Source: an uncultured Lachnospiraceae bacterium (GTDB lineage: Bacteria; Bacillota; Clostridia; Lachnospirales; Lachnospiraceae). From it: a DNA stretch of 60,927 nt. Below the pieces are notes generated by a model. It did no database searches, was not told the origin of the DNA, and was given only the letters and a program-made list of their open reading frames with translations. Positions within the stretch are counted from its first letter, which is position 1. The number at the start of each line of letters is the position of its first letter. Of this stretch, positions 43,812 through 52,830 are shown piece after piece. Position numbers and translations under genes: made by a program. The stretch covers positions 1 through 60,927 of the forward strand of contig CANOVJ010000019.1 in the NCBI GenBank assembly GCA_947570615.1, given 5' to 3'.

Positions 43812-45035
43812 TTACATGACCGTTCTGACCTGTTTGGGACAGTACCCGTTCTGCTCCAGCGCCTGCATGATCTGGAGCTTATGTTCCGTGCCGAAAGCTT
43901 CCATGGTGATACGAATCTCCACGGCGGCGTTCCTGTTGATGGATACAAACTGATTGTGCTCTAACTTGATGACATTTCCGCTCTCCGCGGCAATCACGCC
44001 CGACACGCGGCTTAACTCCCCCGGCTTGTCCGGGAGCAGCATGGAGAGGGTAAAGATCCGGTCCCTCAGAATCAGCCCCTGCTGCACCACGGAGGACATT
44101 GTGATCACGTCCATATTTCCGCCGCTTAAGATCGCCACCGCCTTTTTGCCCTTAATATCCATATGCTTTAAGGCCGCAACCGTGAGCAGACCGGAATTTT
44201 CCACCACCATCTTGTGGTTTTCCACCATATCCAGAAAGGCCACCACCAGCTCCTCGTCGGGAACGGTGATAATATCGTCCAGATTACTGCAAAGATAAGG
44301 GAAAATCTTTTCCCCCGGCGTTTTCACCGCCGTGCCGTCCGCAATGGTGTTCACCTTATCCAGGGTAACCACCTTCCCGGCCTTAATGGATTCCTTCAGG
44401 CACCCTGCGCCCTCCGGCTCCACGCCGATCACTTTGATCTTTGGATTTAACAGCTTTGCCAGGGTGGATATCCCCGTGGCGAGCCCTCCTCCGCCTATGG
44501 GCACCAGGATATAATCCACCAGCGGGAGCTCCTTGAATATTTCCATGGCGATGGTTCCCTGCCCGGTAGCCACCACCAGGTCGTCGAAGGGATGGATAAA
44601 GGTGTAGCCGTTTTCCGCGGCCAGTTCACAGGCCCGGGCGCAGGCCTCGTCGTACACATCCCCGCACAGCACCACCTCCGCTCCATAGTTTTTGGTCCGG
44701 TTCACCTTCATCAGAGGCGTGGTGGTGGGCATCACGATCACCGCCCTGGCCCCGTAGCATCTGGCGGCATAGGCCACCCCCTGGGCATGGTTGCCCGCGG
44801 AGGCGGTGATCAGCCCCTTTTTCCGCTCCTCCTCAGAGAGCGTGCTGATCTTATAGTAAGCCCCCCGCAGCTTGTAGGCCCCGGTAAACTGCATATTCTC
44901 AGGCTTTAAATAAACCCGCCCGCCGGTTCTCTCACTGTAAAAATCACTGTACACCAGCTTGGTCTCCTGAGTTACCTTTCTTACGATCTCCGATGCCTCC
45001 TCGAATTTTTCCAACGTCAGCATTTTATCTTCCAT
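43812..45035 (-). CDS. Threonine ammonia-lyase (biosynthetic or catabolic)
   Basis: 407 aa, PLP-dependent. The PLP Lys lies in FTGAYKLRGAYYK, the Gly-rich phosphate loop is VPIGGGGLATG, and SAGNHAQGVAYAA is typical; an ACT-like regulatory domain occupies about 325-405. It converts threonine to 2-oxobutanoate. This length with one ACT domain matches the TdcB/IlvA-type enzymes of Clostridia. The start at 45035 comes 4 bases after the ftsY stop with AAGGGTG upstream. Confidence 0.92.
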   Translation of the reverse strand: MEDKMLTLEKFEEASEIVRKVTQETKLVYSDFYSERTGGRVYLKPENMQFTGAYKLRGAYYKISTLSEEERKKGLITASAGNHAQGVAYAARCYGARAVIVMPTTTPLMKVNRTKNYGAEVVLCGDVYDEACARACELAAENGYTFIHPFDDLVVATGQGTIAMEIFKELPLVDYILVPIGGGGLATGISTLAKLLNPKIKVIGVEPEGAGCLKESIKAGKVVTLDKVNTIADGTAVKTPGEKIFPYLCSNLDDIITVPDEELVVAFLDMVENHKMVVENSGLLTVAALKHMDIKGKKAVAILSGGNMDVITMSSVVQQGLILRDRIFTLSMLLPDKPGELSRVSGVIAAESGNVIKLEHNQFVSINRNAAVEIRITMEAFGTEHKLQIMQALEQNGYCPKQVRTVM

Positions 45036-45039
45036 AATT

Positions 45040-45963
45040 TCACCCTTCTCCCACATCAAAAAGTGCGTTTACAAACTGTTCTGAATCGAACTTCTGCAGA
45101 TCGTCCAGCTTTTCCCCTACGCCGATATACTTTACCGGAATATTCAGCTCCGACTGGATGGCCACGGCGATTCCGCCCCTGGCGGTGCCATCCATCTTGG
45201 TCAGGATGATTCCTGTGAGATTGGCTGTCTCCCCGAACTCCCTGGCCTGGTTTAAGGCGTTCTGGCCGGTGGAGGCGTCCAGCACGATCAGGTTCTCCCT
45301 GTGGATCTCCGGATACTCCCGGTCAATGATCCGGTTCATCTTTTTGAGCTCCTCCATCAGATTCTTTTTGTTGTGGAGCCTTCCCGCCGTGTCGCACAGA
45401 AGCACGTCCGTGCGTCTGGCCCTGGCTGCGTTCACCGCGTCATAGATCACGCTGGAGGGATCCGCCCCCTGGGCTCCGGTGATGATATCCACCCCGGCCC
45501 GGTGCGCCCATTCGGTGAGCTGCTCGCAGGCCGCCGCCCGGTAGGTGTCCGCCGCGGCGATCAGCACCTTTCTTCCCTGCCCCTTCAAAAGCCCTGCCAG
45601 CTTTCCCACCGACGTGGTTTTTCCCACCCCGTTCACGCCGATGATCAGGACGATGGAGGGCTTATGCTCAAACTCATAGGCCGTATCCGTCACCGCCATC
45701 TGCTCCCGGATGCTCTCGATCAGAAGCTCCTTACACTGCGCGGGTTCCTTGATATGCTTTTCCTTCACCTGCTCTCTGAGACGCTCCAGGATATCGCCGG
45801 CAGCGTTCACCCCGATATCCCCCATGATCAGGATCTCCTCCAGCTCCTCATAAAAATCGTCGTCGATGGAGGAAAAACCGCTGAAAACGGAGTCGATCCC
45901 TTTCACGATATTATTTCTGGTCTTGCTCAGTCCCTCTTTTAATCTGTTGAAAAATCCGGCCAT
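45040..45963 (-). CDS. ftsY: Signal recognition particle receptor FtsY
   Basis: 307 aa. N domain and G domain with GVNGVGKTT (P-loop), DTAGRLHNKKNLMEEL and TKMDGTARGG. The membrane-binding acidic A domain found in E. coli is absent, as in most Gram-positives. It receives SRP-bound ribosomes at the membrane. The ATG shares one base with the smc stop (TGATG). Confidence 0.96.
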   Translation of the reverse strand: MAGFFNRLKEGLSKTRNNIVKGIDSVFSGFSSIDDDFYEELEEILIMGDIGVNAAGDILERLREQVKEKHIKEPAQCKELLIESIREQMAVTDTAYEFEHKPSIVLIIGVNGVGKTTSVGKLAGLLKGQGRKVLIAAADTYRAAACEQLTEWAHRAGVDIITGAQGADPSSVIYDAVNAARARRTDVLLCDTAGRLHNKKNLMEELKKMNRIIDREYPEIHRENLIVLDASTGQNALNQAREFGETANLTGIILTKMDGTARGGIAVAIQSELNIPVKYIGVGEKLDDLQKFDSEQFVNALFDVGEG

Positions 45964-48900
45964 CAGTCATCCAACTCCTTATCTATCAGGTTTACGCTCA
46001 CAAGCGTGGAAACGCCCTTCTCCTGCATGGTGATGCCGTAGAGCCGGTCCGCCTGTTCCATGGTTCCCCGCCTGTGGGTGATCACGATAAACTGCGTGCT
46101 TCTGGTAAGCTTATGTAAGTAGGAGGCGAAACGGCTCACGTTGCTTTCATCCAGGGCCGCCTCGATCTCGTCCAGAAGACAGAACGGGGAGGGCTTTAAG
46201 TTCTGGATGGCAAACAACAGGGCGATGGCGGTGAGCGCCTTCTCCCCGCCGGAGAGCTGCATCATGTTCTGCAGCTTTTTGCCCGGGGGCTGGGCCACAA
46301 TGCGGATGCCGGCCTCCAGAATGTCCTCATCCTCCATCAGTTCCAGTGTTCCCTTTCCGCCGCCGAATAATTCCTTAAATACCTTGTCAAATTCCCTGTC
46401 GATCTCGGCGAACTTCTCCTGAAACTGCCTGCGCATGGCCCCGTCCAGCTCCACGATAATCCCCTCCAGGGTCTTTTCCGCCTCCACCAGATCGTCATGC
46501 TGGGTTTTCAGGAACTGATAGCGCTCCATGAGATTTTTGTAATCCTCGATGGCGTTTACGTTCACATCCCCCAGCTTCCTGATCTGATCCTTAACGGACG
46601 AAATCTCCTTTTTCATGGCCGAAAGATCCGTCAGCTCCTCGCTTCGCAGGGCCGATGCGTCGGATAAGGTGATCTCGTACTCGTCCCACATGTAGTTGAT
46701 CTGCCCCTCCAGGCTCTCCTTCAGCTTTTCCCTCTGGGCGTTTAAGCGGTAGACCTCCTTGTCCAGCCCCGTCATTCTTTCCGATAAGGCTTCCCTGTCC
46801 GCGAAGAAGTTCTTCTGTCTGGCAGAGAGCTCCTCCCTGCGCTGCGTATCCTCCCTGAGCTTTCGCTCAGTGTCCCCCAGGGCAGTGTGGGAGGCGGCGA
46901 TGGTCTCCTCCAGGGCGGCGATATTTTTCAGCTTTTCCTGCGTATCCCTGCCGCTCTGTTCAAGGCTCTGTTCGATCTCCCCAAGCTCTCCCGCAAGCCG
47001 GGCGATCTCGCCGTCTATTCTGTTCACATTCTGCTGATGGAAATCCTGCTGCTGGAGCATCTTCTCCACCTCCACGTCCCACTCCGAGACATGGGCTGCC
47101 TGGGAGCTTTCCTCCCGGCGTTTTTCCTCCAGCTCCGTCTGAAATTTGCGGATTTCCTGCTCGATCCGCTTCTCGGAGAGCTCCGAATCCTCCAGCTCCC
47201 GCAGAATCTCCTGCTTGTTCGACTTAATCTCCTGGATCTGCCGGGCGATCTCGTCCTCCTCCACCTTCAGCTCCTGCGACCCCTCCAGAGCCTCATCCCT
47301 GCGCTCCTGCGCCTTGATCACGTTCAGCCGGGCGGTATTCTGCTCGATAAACTTCTTCTGGAGCCGGGCCTTGTCCTCCTCCAGGGAAAGGCGCAGTCCG
47401 TTTCTGTCCTGCTTGATCTGTTCTATCTCGTTTAAGAGATTGTCGATCTCCACCAGATAGCCCTTGACTCTGCCCTCTAACTCCTCGATCTCCCTGCGCC
47501 TTCCCAGGAGATTGCTGCTGTTCTTAAAGGCACCGCCGCTGATGGCTCCGCCGGGCGTCAGAAGCTCTCCCTCCAGCGTTACCATACGGATGCTGTAGCT
47601 GTATTTTCTGGCGATGCGCACCGCGTTGTCCACGTGATCCACCACCAGGATCCTTCCCAGGAGATTTTTCGCCACATTCCTGTATCTGGGATTCACCTGC
47701 GCCAGCTCGTCGGCAATCCCGATCACCCCCTTCTCCTTAAGGGCCTCCTGGTTTTTGAAGCCCTGGGGGTTACTTAAGCTGGTCAGCGGCAGGAAGGTTG
47801 CCCGCCCCGCCTTTGTCTGCTTTAAGTAAGCGATCATCCTCTTGGCGGTGTCCTCGTCCTCGGTGACGATATTCTGGATGCTGCCTCCAAGGGCCGTCTC
47901 AATGGCGGTCTCATACTTCTTATCCACCTTGATGATATCGGCCACCACGCCGATGATGCCCTTCTCCCGCTCCCTGCTCTCCATCACCCGCTTCACGCTG
48001 CCGCCATAGCCCTCGTAGCGCTCGGTCAGATTGGTCAGGGCCTCTAATCTGGATTTTTCCTGATGATAGCTCACCTGGGTATCCCGGAGCTTCTGATCCT
48101 TACCCGAGAGCTCTTCCCGGATCAGGACCAGCTTCTCCTCCTTCTGCTCCTGGGAATCGTTCAGGGCGCTGATTTCCGTGTTAATCCGTTCAAATTCCTG
48201 CTGGAGCTTTTCGATGGCCGCCTCCTGCTGAGCCTCGTCCGACTTGATGCGCACAAGCCTTGAGGTGAGCTCCGCCCTGCGGATGTTGATCTGCTCCATC
48301 ATGGTATCGTAGCGTCCCAGCTTCGACTTGATGGTTGCCCTGGAATTGAGCATCTGGATGATCGCATTCTTGCCGGACTCGATCTGCGCGTTTAACTCCT
48401 CAATCCTTCCCTGCACCGCCAGGAGCTTTTCCCTGGCCTCGCCCCGGGCCTTCTCGATCTGTGTCACCTGCTCGTCGATCACCTTCTTGTCCGCCAGGAT
48501 CCCTTCCTTATCCAGAAGTCTGGCGTCCATATCCCTGGTGACGGTTTCCTTTCTCGCGCCAAAGTGCTCCTCATTGCTTCTGGCCGACTTGATCTGCTCT
48601 TTGAGAACGCCGATCTCGCCCTCCAGCTTTCCGCGCAGGACGCTGGTGTCCGTGAGGGAGGTCCTCTCCTTCTCAATGGCCGTATCCAGCTGCTCGATCT
48701 CCTGCTGGATGCGCTCATATTCCGCTTTGATCTTCTCGTACCCGGAGCGGGTCCTCTCCAGGTCGCCGCCCGCAATCTCAAGCTTTTCGGAAACGTCAAG
48801 GAGCTGCTCCTGCAGGCGCCGGTTCTCCAGAAGGAACACGTTTACATCCAGAGTTTTCAGCTCTTCCTTTTTTTTCAGGTAAATCCGCGCTGTCTCCGAC

Positions 48901-49523
48901 TGCTTCTCAAGGGGGCCGATCTGCTTTTCCAGCTCCGATAAGATATCGTTGACGCGCACCAGGTTCTGTTTTTCATCCTCCAACTTCTTCTGGGCCGCCA
49001 CCTTGCGCTTTTTGAACTTCACGATTCCGGCCGCCTCGTCGAAGAGCTCGCGCCGCTCCTCCGGCTTACCGCTTAAAATCCTGTCGATCTGGCCCTGGCC
49101 TATGATGGAGTAGCCCTCTTTTCCGATTCCCGTGTCATAAAAAAGCTCGTTCACATCCTTGAGGCGGCAGGGCGCGCCGTTTAAGAGATATTCGCTCTCC
49201 CCGGAGCGATAGATCCTTCTGGCAACCGTCACCTCCTCAAAGTCGATGGCAAGCTGGTGATCCGAATTATCCAGGGTGATGGCCACGAAGGCGTACCCCA
49301 GGGGTTTTCGCATCTCCGTGCCGGAAAAGATCACATCCTGCATGGAAGCCCCGCGCAGCTGCTTGATGCGCTGCTCCCCCAGCACCCAGCGCACCGCGTC
49401 CGCCACATTGCTCTTTCCGCTGCCGTTGGGGCCCACAATTCCCGTGATGCCGTTATGAAACTGGAATACCAGTTTATTCGCAAAGGACTTAAAGCCCTGG
49501 ATTTCAATACTCTTTAAATACAT
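45963..49523 (-). CDS. smc: Chromosome segregation ATPase Smc
   Basis: 1186 aa. N-terminal Walker A GPNGSGKSN (about 32-40), a long coiled coil, a central hinge domain (about 505-670, with GYGGSVKRV and GALLTPGGAISGGAFK-type sequence), a second coiled coil, and the C-terminal signature LSGGEKALTAIALLFA plus Walker B CLLDEIEAALDESN. With ScpA/ScpB it condenses and separates chromosomes. ATG 49523 is preferred: MYLKSIEIQGFKSFANK is the universal Smc N-terminus, and the longer frame lies inside rnc. Confidence 0.98.
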   Translation of the reverse strand: MYLKSIEIQGFKSFANKLVFQFHNGITGIVGPNGSGKSNVADAVRWVLGEQRIKQLRGASMQDVIFSGTEMRKPLGYAFVAITLDNSDHQLAIDFEEVTVARRIYRSGESEYLLNGAPCRLKDVNELFYDTGIGKEGYSIIGQGQIDRILSGKPEERRELFDEAAGIVKFKKRKVAAQKKLEDEKQNLVRVNDILSELEKQIGPLEKQSETARIYLKKKEELKTLDVNVFLLENRRLQEQLLDVSEKLEIAGGDLERTRSGYEKIKAEYERIQQEIEQLDTAIEKERTSLTDTSVLRGKLEGEIGVLKEQIKSARSNEEHFGARKETVTRDMDARLLDKEGILADKKVIDEQVTQIEKARGEAREKLLAVQGRIEELNAQIESGKNAIIQMLNSRATIKSKLGRYDTMMEQINIRRAELTSRLVRIKSDEAQQEAAIEKLQQEFERINTEISALNDSQEQKEEKLVLIREELSGKDQKLRDTQVSYHQEKSRLEALTNLTERYEGYGGSVKRVMESREREKGIIGVVADIIKVDKKYETAIETALGGSIQNIVTEDEDTAKRMIAYLKQTKAGRATFLPLTSLSNPQGFKNQEALKEKGVIGIADELAQVNPRYRNVAKNLLGRILVVDHVDNAVRIARKYSYSIRMVTLEGELLTPGGAISGGAFKNSSNLLGRRREIEELEGRVKGYLVEIDNLLNEIEQIKQDRNGLRLSLEEDKARLQKKFIEQNTARLNVIKAQERRDEALEGSQELKVEEDEIARQIQEIKSNKQEILRELEDSELSEKRIEQEIRKFQTELEEKRREESSQAAHVSEWDVEVEKMLQQQDFHQQNVNRIDGEIARLAGELGEIEQSLEQSGRDTQEKLKNIAALEETIAASHTALGDTERKLREDTQRREELSARQKNFFADREALSERMTGLDKEVYRLNAQREKLKESLEGQINYMWDEYEITLSDASALRSEELTDLSAMKKEISSVKDQIRKLGDVNVNAIEDYKNLMERYQFLKTQHDDLVEAEKTLEGIIVELDGAMRRQFQEKFAEIDREFDKVFKELFGGGKGTLELMEDEDILEAGIRIVAQPPGKKLQNMMQLSGGEKALTAIALLFAIQNLKPSPFCLLDEIEAALDESNVSRFASYLHKLTRSTQFIVITHRRGTMEQADRLYGITMQEKGVSTLVSVNLIDKELDD

Positions 49524-49527
49524 ATTC

Positions 49528-50232
49528 TCAGCTTTCCTTTTCGGTTCGGGATTTTTCAGAGAGCAGAGCCTGATAAGCTGCCTGCTGCTGGGCGGACTTC
49601 TTGTTCCGTCCCTCGCCCCTGCCGGCAACCTGACCGTCGATCCTGGCCTCCATCACGAACACCTTGTCGTGGTCGGGACCGGTCTCGCTGACCAGCTCAT
49701 AGATAAGGGTCCTGCCCTCCTTCTGCACCTGTTCCTGCAAAAGGGTCTTGCTGTCATAAAAAAGCTGCTTGTTCTCCAGGTCGGAAAGGATATAACGCTT
49801 CACAAAGGCGTTCGCCCTCTCCAGCCCGCCGTCCAGGTAAAGCGCGCCGATCAGCGCCTCCATCACATCGGATATGATGGAGTCCCTGGTTCTGCCGCCG
49901 GTGGCCTCCTCACCCTTTCCCAGCAGAAGATAATCCCCAAGGGAAATATCCCTCGCACACCATGCGAGGGCCAGCTCACACACCATGGAGGAGCGCATTC
50001 TGGTCATATCCCCCTCCGGCATGTCCGGATATGTCTCAAAAAAGAACTGGCTGGAAAGAAGCTCTAAAACCGCGTCCCCCAGAAATTCCAGTCTCTCATA
50101 GTTTTTGTATTTGTTGATTTTCTGCTCATTAGAAAAAGAGCTATGGGTCAGAGCCTGCCGCAACAGTTCCTTCTTCTTAAACTCATAGCCTATCTTCTCT
50201 TCCAGCTCTTTTAATTTTTCTTTGTTTAACAT
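49528..50232 (-). CDS. rnc: Ribonuclease III
   Basis: 234 aa. The catalytic domain has the signature RLEFLGDAVLELLSS, and the dsRNA-binding domain is at the C-terminus (about 165-230, with GRGEGRNKKSAQQQAAYQAL). It processes rRNA and other double-stranded RNA. AAAGGTGAAAT precedes the ATG, directly at the end of a T-rich hairpin. It ends 4 bases before smc. Confidence 0.96.
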   Translation of the reverse strand: MLNKEKLKELEEKIGYEFKKKELLRQALTHSSFSNEQKINKYKNYERLEFLGDAVLELLSSQFFFETYPDMPEGDMTRMRSSMVCELALAWCARDISLGDYLLLGKGEEATGGRTRDSIISDVMEALIGALYLDGGLERANAFVKRYILSDLENKQLFYDSKTLLQEQVQKEGRTLIYELVSETGPDHDKVFVMEARIDGQVAGRGEGRNKKSAQQQAAYQALLSEKSRTEKES

Positions 50233-50243
50233 ATTTCACCTTT

Positions 50244-50269
50244 AAAAAAAGCCCGTGGCGGGCTTTTTA
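50244..50269 (-). terminator. Intrinsic terminator/attenuator between acpP and rnc
   Basis: Minus strand: GCCCG-CCA-CGGGC stem (50251-50263) followed by seven Ts; the acpP TAA stop at 50267-50269 adjoins the stem. The rnc ribosome binding site follows at once, so readthrough must supply rnc-smc-ftsY or another promoter must exist. Confidence 0.75.
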
Positions 50270-50497
50270 ATTTGCAGCGTTTTTAATGAGATTAACTGCT
50301 TCCTCTACAGTTGTGATTTTTTCTGCATCCTCAGCCGGAACTTCAATATCAAATTCTTCCTCGATTCCCATGATGATCTGGAACACGTCCAGGGAATCCG
50401 CCCCCAGGTCGTCCACGAATGTGGTCTCCATGGTGATCTCCTCCGGGTCAACGTTGAGCACGTCGGCTATTACTTTTTTCAGCTTTTCAAATTCCAT
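50267..50497 (-). CDS. acpP: Acyl carrier protein
   Basis: 76 aa, acidic. The phosphopantetheine site is [14 protein letters not shown] (Ser). Carries acyl chains for fatty acid and phospholipid synthesis. AAAGGAAAATCAAAA precedes the ATG. It follows plsX by 16 bases and is ended by a terminator. Confidence 0.97.
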   Translation of the reverse strand: MEFEKLKKVIADVLNVDPEEITMETTFVDDLGADSLDVFQIIMGIEEEFDIEVPAEDAEKITTVEEAVNLIKNAAN

Positions 50498-50513
50498 TTT
50501 TGATTTTCCTTTC

Positions 50514-51527
50514 TCAGTTTTCTTCCATCGTTATTCTTTCTTTTATTTTTTGATTGATATTCTGTTCTGTGAATGTAATACATTGCAGAATAGAATTTTT
50601 GATCTCTACGGATTTGGAGCTTCCGTGGGTCTTCACCACGAGACCTTTCAGCCCCAGCATGGGCGCTCCGCCATATTGTTCCAGATCAAAGGCTTTTAAT
50701 GTATTCTTAAGGGCGGGTTTTACCAGCAGCGCGCCGATCCTGCTGCGCAGGGAAACCATCATACCCTCTTTCACCTTTTTAATCAGGGTGGCTCCTACTC
50801 CCTCATACATCTTGAGAATCACATTTCCCACAAAGGCCTCGCACACCACCACGTCCGCTGCCCCTGCGGGGATGTCTCTCGCCTCGACGCTCCCGATAAA
50901 GTTGATATCCGGACAGTTTTTCAGAAGGGGGAAGGTCTCCTTCACCAGGGCGTTCCCCTTTTCCTCCTCCGCTCCGATATTTACAATGCCGACTTTGGGA
51001 TTTTTTACGCCCATGACGCTTTCCATATAGACGGAACCCATCTTTGCAAACTGCACCAGATGAGAGGGCCTTGCGTCCACATTCGCGCCGCAGTCGATTA
51101 ACAGAGCGCAGCCGGCCGCCGTGGGGATTAAGGGGGCAAGGGGCGGTCTCTCCACTCCTTTGATCCTTCCCACTATGATCTGTCCGCCCACCAGAGTGGC
51201 TCCGGTGCTTCCGGCGGAGACAAACGCGTCGCACTGTCCTTCCTTCACAAGGTTCAGCGCTTTCACGATGGAGGAGTCCTTCTTCTTGCGGATCGCCATC
51301 ACCGGCGGCTCCGCAGTCTCGATCACCTCGGTGGCGTTCACCACCTCCACCTGCTTCTCATTGTATGTATAGTTTGAAAGCTCCCGGCGGATCGCCTCCT
51401 CCTGGCCGGTCAGGAAAACCTTTACATGGCTGCTCTCTCTGACCGCCTCAACGGCTCCCTTAACAATCTCCGAAGGCGCGTTATCTCCGCCCATGGCGTC
51501 CACCGCCACATTCACAAACTCTGCCAT
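50514..51527 (-). CDS. plsX: Phosphate acyltransferase PlsX
   Basis: 337 aa. It transfers acyl groups from acyl-ACP to phosphate, giving the acyl-phosphate used by PlsY. Motifs: [12 protein letters not shown] at the N-terminus, [23 protein letters not shown] and ERDIPAG-like [32 protein letters not shown] lies 12 bases before the ATG. It heads the plsX-acpP-rnc-smc-ftsY group. Confidence 0.96.
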   Translation of the reverse strand: MAEFVNVAVDAMGGDNAPSEIVKGAVEAVRESSHVKVFLTGQEEAIRRELSNYTYNEKQVEVVNATEVIETAEPPVMAIRKKKDSSIVKALNLVKEGQCDAFVSAGSTGATLVGGQIIVGRIKGVERPPLAPLIPTAAGCALLIDCGANVDARPSHLVQFAKMGSVYMESVMGVKNPKVGIVNIGAEEEKGNALVKETFPLLKNCPDINFIGSVEARDIPAGAADVVVCEAFVGNVILKMYEGVGATLIKKVKEGMMVSLRSRIGALLVKPALKNTLKAFDLEQYGGAPMLGLKGLVVKTHGSSKSVEIKNSILQCITFTEQNINQKIKERITMEEN

Positions 51528-51681
51528 ACGATACGTATTCTCCTCACATTCTGCCGTTTTAATGACAATGATCTTCCTGCATCTTCCCTCCGGGATACAG
51601 CCTGCCGCCGATTAATCCCGGACGCCGCGGACAGAACCGCCGCTACATTTTTACTCTACCAGAGAGCATAACAAAAATCAA

Positions 51682-51694
51682 GCGTAACTTACGC
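51682..51694. promoter_or_regulatory. Palindrome upstream of the plsX promoter
   Basis: GCGTAA-C-TTACGC, perfect 6-bp arms with one central base. On the minus strand it adjoins a TTGATT -35-like box. It could be an operator; it does not match the Bacillus FapR consensus. Confidence 0.35.
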
Positions 51695-51777
51695 CTGCAT
51701 GCTTACTTTTCCGTTCAGGGCAAACCGCCCTTGTGTTAACAACAGATGCCAGGCTCCGCCAGACATCCTTATGTTAA

Positions 51778-51806
51778 ACAAAAAGCAACCCTTACGGATT
51801 GCTCTG
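51778..51806 (-). terminator. rpmF terminator
   Basis: Minus strand: AGCAATCC-GTAA-GGGTTGCT stem followed by TTTTGTTT. About 90 bases after the rpmF stop. Confidence 0.55.
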
Positions 51807-51891
51807 TTTCCAGCTGACGAAAAGACGGTCTGTCAAAACGACTGCCCTTTCCTGATCGCAGGGATCCTCCGCCTTATGCGGCGTCCGCTGC

Positions 51892-52071
51892 TCAGTCAAC
51901 GCTGATGATCTCTTTCTTGTTGTAAGAACCGCATGATCTGCACACTCTGTGAGGCATCATCAGAGCGCCGCATTTGCTGCACTTCACCAACGCGGGAGCG
52001 CTCATCTTCCAATTGGCTCTTCTCTTATCTCTTCTGGATTTGGAAGATTTATTCTTAGGACAAATAGACAT
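51892..52071 (-). CDS. rpmF: 50S ribosomal protein L32
   Basis: 59 aa: MSICPKNKSSKSRRDKRRANW and so on, with the zinc-binding CSKCG...CRSCG pairs. AAGGAGGTGTAACG precedes the ATG. It starts 2 bases after the stop of the YceD-like gene, the standard neighbour, and is followed by a terminator. Confidence 0.96.
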   Translation of the reverse strand: MSICPKNKSSKSRRDKRRANWKMSAPALVKCSKCGALMMPHRVCRSCGSYNKKEIISVD

Positions 52072-52073
52072 CG

Positions 52074-52598
52074 TTACACCTCCTTATTTGCGTTAAAAAT
52101 ATCTTTAATAGCCGCCATTCTGGGGTCGGGCACAAAAGTATCGCAGCCGCATTCCCCATCATTCAAGTTGTGCCCACACTTTTTACAGATCCCTTTACAG
52201 TCCGGCCGGCACAACACCTTAACAGGCATATTAATCAGAACTTCATTTTTCAGCAGGGCCTCCACATCCAGCTCATACCCATGGAGAAAGCTCTGCTCAT
52301 CCTCCTGGTCCTGATCCCTTAACAGATCCGGCGCATAAAGCTCCTGTGAAAAGGAAAGAGAAAGTCTCTCTCTCACCGGGCTTAAACACCGGTCGCACGG
52401 AATCTCCAGCACAAGCTCCGCGCTGCCCTCCATGAGCGCCTTTCCCTTCCCGGTATTGGAAAAATGAAAGTCCACGGGAGATTTCTCGCTGACCCGATAC
52501 TCGTTTCCCATATGGGAAAAGCCGTCCAGCTCCGCCTTAAGGCTCTCTGCTTTCTCTTTCCCCTCAGATGTAAAAACATCTGTCAGACTGATCACCAT
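52074..52598 (-). CDS. YceD family protein (DUF177)
   Basis: 174 aa. The family sits before rpmF in most bacteria and is linked to 23S rRNA metabolism. ELVLEIPCDRCLSPVRERLSLSF contains the conserved CDRCL motif; a second pair CRPDCKGICKKCGHNLNDGECGC lies near the C-terminus. The ATG at 52598 follows GGAGAGAGC; a GTG at 52613 also opens the frame. It begins a few hundred bases downstream of ackA. Confidence 0.9.
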   Translation of the reverse strand: MVISLTDVFTSEGKEKAESLKAELDGFSHMGNEYRVSEKSPVDFHFSNTGKGKALMEGSAELVLEIPCDRCLSPVRERLSLSFSQELYAPDLLRDQDQEDEQSFLHGYELDVEALLKNEVLINMPVKVLCRPDCKGICKKCGHNLNDGECGCDTFVPDPRMAAIKDIFNANKEV

Positions 52599-52830
52599 AA
52601 AGCTCTCTCCCACTGCGCAGGCGTCCGACTTCCAGACGTCCGGCCTCTCATGTATGACCCGAAACTGTGCTTAACCACACACGCTAACCAGTATAATCGC
52701 GTACAGGCCTTTTGTCAATACCCAGGCCGGCAATTTTTCCAGCAGTTCTGCATGGCTGTTCCGTGTGCTGTTCTGTTTGCAGTTATATTGCAGTTCTGTT
52801 TTTTCTCTGTGCCCAGGCCGCCGTCAGGCT

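Larger units (their letters stand above)
51528..51891. other. Intergenic region plsX-rpmF
   Basis: About 364 bases with no convincing gene. It holds the plsX leader, a weak TTGATT-N17-TAGAGT promoter on the minus strand (about 51653-51681) with the palindrome GCGTAACTTACGC (51682-51694) just upstream, and a small terminator for rpmF near 51778-51806. I see no ORF with a good ribosome binding site here. Confidence 0.55.

Noticed and set aside
51682-51694. FapR operator before plsX
   Set aside because: GCGTAACTTACGC does not match the known FapR inverted repeat, and no fapR gene is in the window; kept only as an unnamed palindrome.
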